Below are positions 61,405 through 64,000 of a stretch of DNA of 64,000 nt, in pieces. This DNA is from Eleginops maclovinus (lineage: Eukaryota; Chordata; Actinopteri; Perciformes; Eleginopidae), in assembly GCF_036324505.1 (NCBI RefSeq), contig NC_086370.1, positions 19,157,656 to 19,221,655 on the forward strand. Reading direction: 5' to 3'. The translations under genes were made by a program, and so were the position numbers. Each line of letters starts with the position of its first letter. Positions within the stretch are counted from its first letter, which is position 1. The notes beneath the pieces were generated by a model. That model was not told the DNA's origin. It did no database searches and was given only the letters and a program-made list of their open reading frames with translations.

Positions 61405-64000
61405 GATAAGCCAGCTCATCATGTGGCCCAGGGGGTATTGAGTGCTAACACTGTCCGGCTTCAATAGTAATAAATCCAGATTAGTGACAGCGTGTTTTCT
61501 GTGAGGGGTGGTCTGTTTGCCTCTCAGTTTAATGGGCCAATCATCACAGCAGGAGCAGCTCAAAGACAGGCATACAGGAAGACAATTTTGATCTATGACT
61601 TTGCACTTTATTGGACTGGAAAGCAAATGATTTGACCAGAAAATCAAATCAGATGAACAAAAACTTCTCAACATTATGCAACTAGCTGGAAAAAGAAGTC
61701 AGATTGTCGGTGTAATGCAAAGATTTAAAAAGGCATCTAACGTTTAACCAAGCAGTTCCTTAGGGAAAGCTTCCAAAACACAGGATATCCATCAATTTTA
61801 CAAAAGCCTCCTGACAAGCAAATTATCTGCCATCTCTCATTCCTCTCGAATCAATACAGACACACAAATCAATGTGTAACAGGAACCTCCATGTGGTCAT
61901 TAAGTGGCAGGATAAATCATCATCCTTTATGGGTGAGACCAATATTATACACATAACAAATTATAGTTCATTATAGTTCCCAGGCAGGAATATAAAGGAC
62001 AAACACTGATAACGAATAGAAACTTGCAGCGCTGCTCTCTGGACTGAAACTCTGTACTTTTGGCCGAAGCCCAATCAGTGATGTCGCAGCATGTTGTTTT
62101 GCCCTACAGCTGGTGGAAAAGGAGTCTGTCTGCAGCCTTTTTCCTCTGGATGCAATTTCACTGTTGATTTACCCATTAAGACTGGCCGACGTTTGGATGG
62201 TCATTAAGACTGTATTACATTTGTTCAGTGATGCAGCCAAGGAAATATGGTGAATACTGTTTTTCTCGGTCACAGTGAAACTTTCCAGCCATTGGGTAGA
62301 GCATCACAGCTAATGTAACACAAACAAGATCGTTATTATTTGCTCTAAAGGTCGGGAAGGGCGCTTTTGTTCAGTATTCGAAGGTAATGGTATCAATATA
62401 ATTAAACAGGAGTGTATGTCAGATTGTCGAACAGGTTTGAAACCTCCTCCCCTCACATCTTTTGAACGTTGCAGCAGTGTCAATACGTTTCTGCAACTTT
62501 CTACACTTGACAATAACTTCTCTTTTGTTGATAAACCCCTCCTACACTTACTATCTGCCGTGAAAAAAAAGCACCAAAAGGTAAGACAAGTCGTACAATG
62601 CTGTGGAAACACGGATTGAATTAAAATTCTGCAGCTGCAAAGTGCAGATTGTACCAAATAACACCCATAAATAAATGACATGGCTTTATGGGTATTAACT
62701 CGGCCCCTGTTAGAAAAGCTCATGTGTTTCTTGCATGCTATCTATCCGCTTTCAAACATTTCCATTCCTGGTATAGTGGTATCAGTTAGATGTGATTATT
62801 TTGTGCTTAGTCAGACAATTTGCAATCAGCACCTGGTGATAAAAGAAGAAATACTTTGCATATAAAGAGAATATGTGGGCATAAAAGGGTGACGGTGGAT
62901 AAAACTTAATTCTCACAGCTGCAGGGCTTAATTGTGCACTATTAGAGCAGGAGCAACCTATTCCAGTCAGGGAAGGGATTTAGCTCAGCACATCTAGTAA
63001 AGCGCAGTAGGAGAGATAACCCCCTCATAGGTTCAATTATTTATAAAGCTACAGAGTGAGAACAAGGGGAAGAAACGGTAAAGGGAGAGATAAAAGAAAA
63101 AGAGACAAAAGCGGGAAAGCACCACAGAGCAGAAGAAGCAAACACATGGAAGGGATGTAGAAGAAAATACAGAGAGAAAGAATGATGGAGGAAAGAAAGA
63201 GGCAACTGTGGAAATAGAAAGGAGAAATATCCCTCCAGCAACAACAAGGCTTCAAACTATGTCTATACTAGCCTCACATTTCCGACCTCCTACTCTTCCT
63301 CCTTTCTTATACACACACTCTTTGCATCCATCCATTTATTCCCTGCAACATCCACCCTTCCTTCCTCCCTTCAACATTGTTACAAATCATTCACGCCTCC
63401 CAAGGGTTTGCATTTGCTCATGAAGGCTCTGCACCTCCCGTCCTTCCTCCCTGCTTCATCATCCTAGCAGGAAACAAGAGGTCAGACGGACAGTGACTAA
63501 CCCGTCTTCCTGCAAGGCCATTGTGAGTCTGTGTGTGAGGACGTGAGTGAATAAGCAGAAAAAAAAAGAAGTGTGGCTGTGCAATCAACTGCTATGACCA
63601 CGTCTGCTGCCGTGATGAATGGAGTCATTCAGGACCCGGTGACTTGCATGTCAGCGGTGAAACTGGTACAAGCAATCTGATATTGCTTTGACATCGAGCA
63701 AAGGACAGCGTTGGCTGAACCTTATGTTCATGTTATTTCAGGGCATTCATGCTTTATAAGACGAGATAGAGTGTGAAGAGCATCAAAGACAGAAGAACAC
63801 AATTGCATATACTGGTCCAATTGGCATTTTCCACTGTTTATCTTAATCCAGCACTTACATTGTCTCAGCTTATTGGCTTTCATGTTGTTGCTACTGGTTA
63901 AAAAACTGCTCGGCTCGTTGGGATGTTCTTTCATCTAGAACCATGTTTGGCAATGTTTGTTCATAGATGGTTTAAAAAAAATATTACCCTTCATCTGAAA

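Overview
This is 64 kb of vertebrate nuclear DNA, almost certainly from a teleost fish. The grounds are small exons with GT-AG introns, many long (CA)n/(TG)n microsatellites, and protein products closest to vertebrate CaMKII-gamma and Girdin. There are no operons, phage genes, CRISPR arrays or rRNA/tRNA genes. Nearly all long open frames outside the exons listed here are microsatellite read-through or chance frames.

Two large genes converge tail to tail. On the + strand, 1976-25107 holds the coding exons of a CaMKII gene from the fourth coding exon to the stop. The kinase core, regulatory segment, variable linker and hub all match the gamma isoform (camk2g). The first exons lie to the left of the window. 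Two recognisable optional exons are present: a 20-codon exon starting VGRQ and an 11-codon exon encoding the KRKSSSS nuclear-localisation segment. The stop is followed by a 3' UTR intron and a long 3' UTR, with poly(A) signals near 27.25 kb and possibly 28.97 kb.

About 27.3-30.5 kb is intergenic or extended 3' UTR, with diverged tandem repeats and a good CTCF-like motif.

On the - strand, 60442 down to 33049 holds 31 firm coding exons and one candidate cassette exon of ccdc88a (Girdin/GIV). They run from the end of the N-terminal HOOK domain, through the long coiled coil, the Akt-site region and the G-alpha binding-and-activating (GBA) motif, to a C-terminal extension ending WYEYGCV, a Daple-type PDZ-binding motif. 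The exons upstream of 60442 lie beyond the right edge. Exon phases agree along the whole gene except for one missing base in the exon at 48854-48983, which breaks the frame in this copy.

The two genes act in different pathways: a calcium/calmodulin kinase, and a guanine-nucleotide modulator/actin-linked scaffold. Nothing in the sequence shows a functional link beyond adjacency. I found no previously undescribed system. The points worth a second look are the frameshift, the PDZ-tailed Girdin with altered regulatory sites, candidate cassette exons, microsatellites next to splice sites, and a small cluster of palindromic motifs in a camk2g intron.
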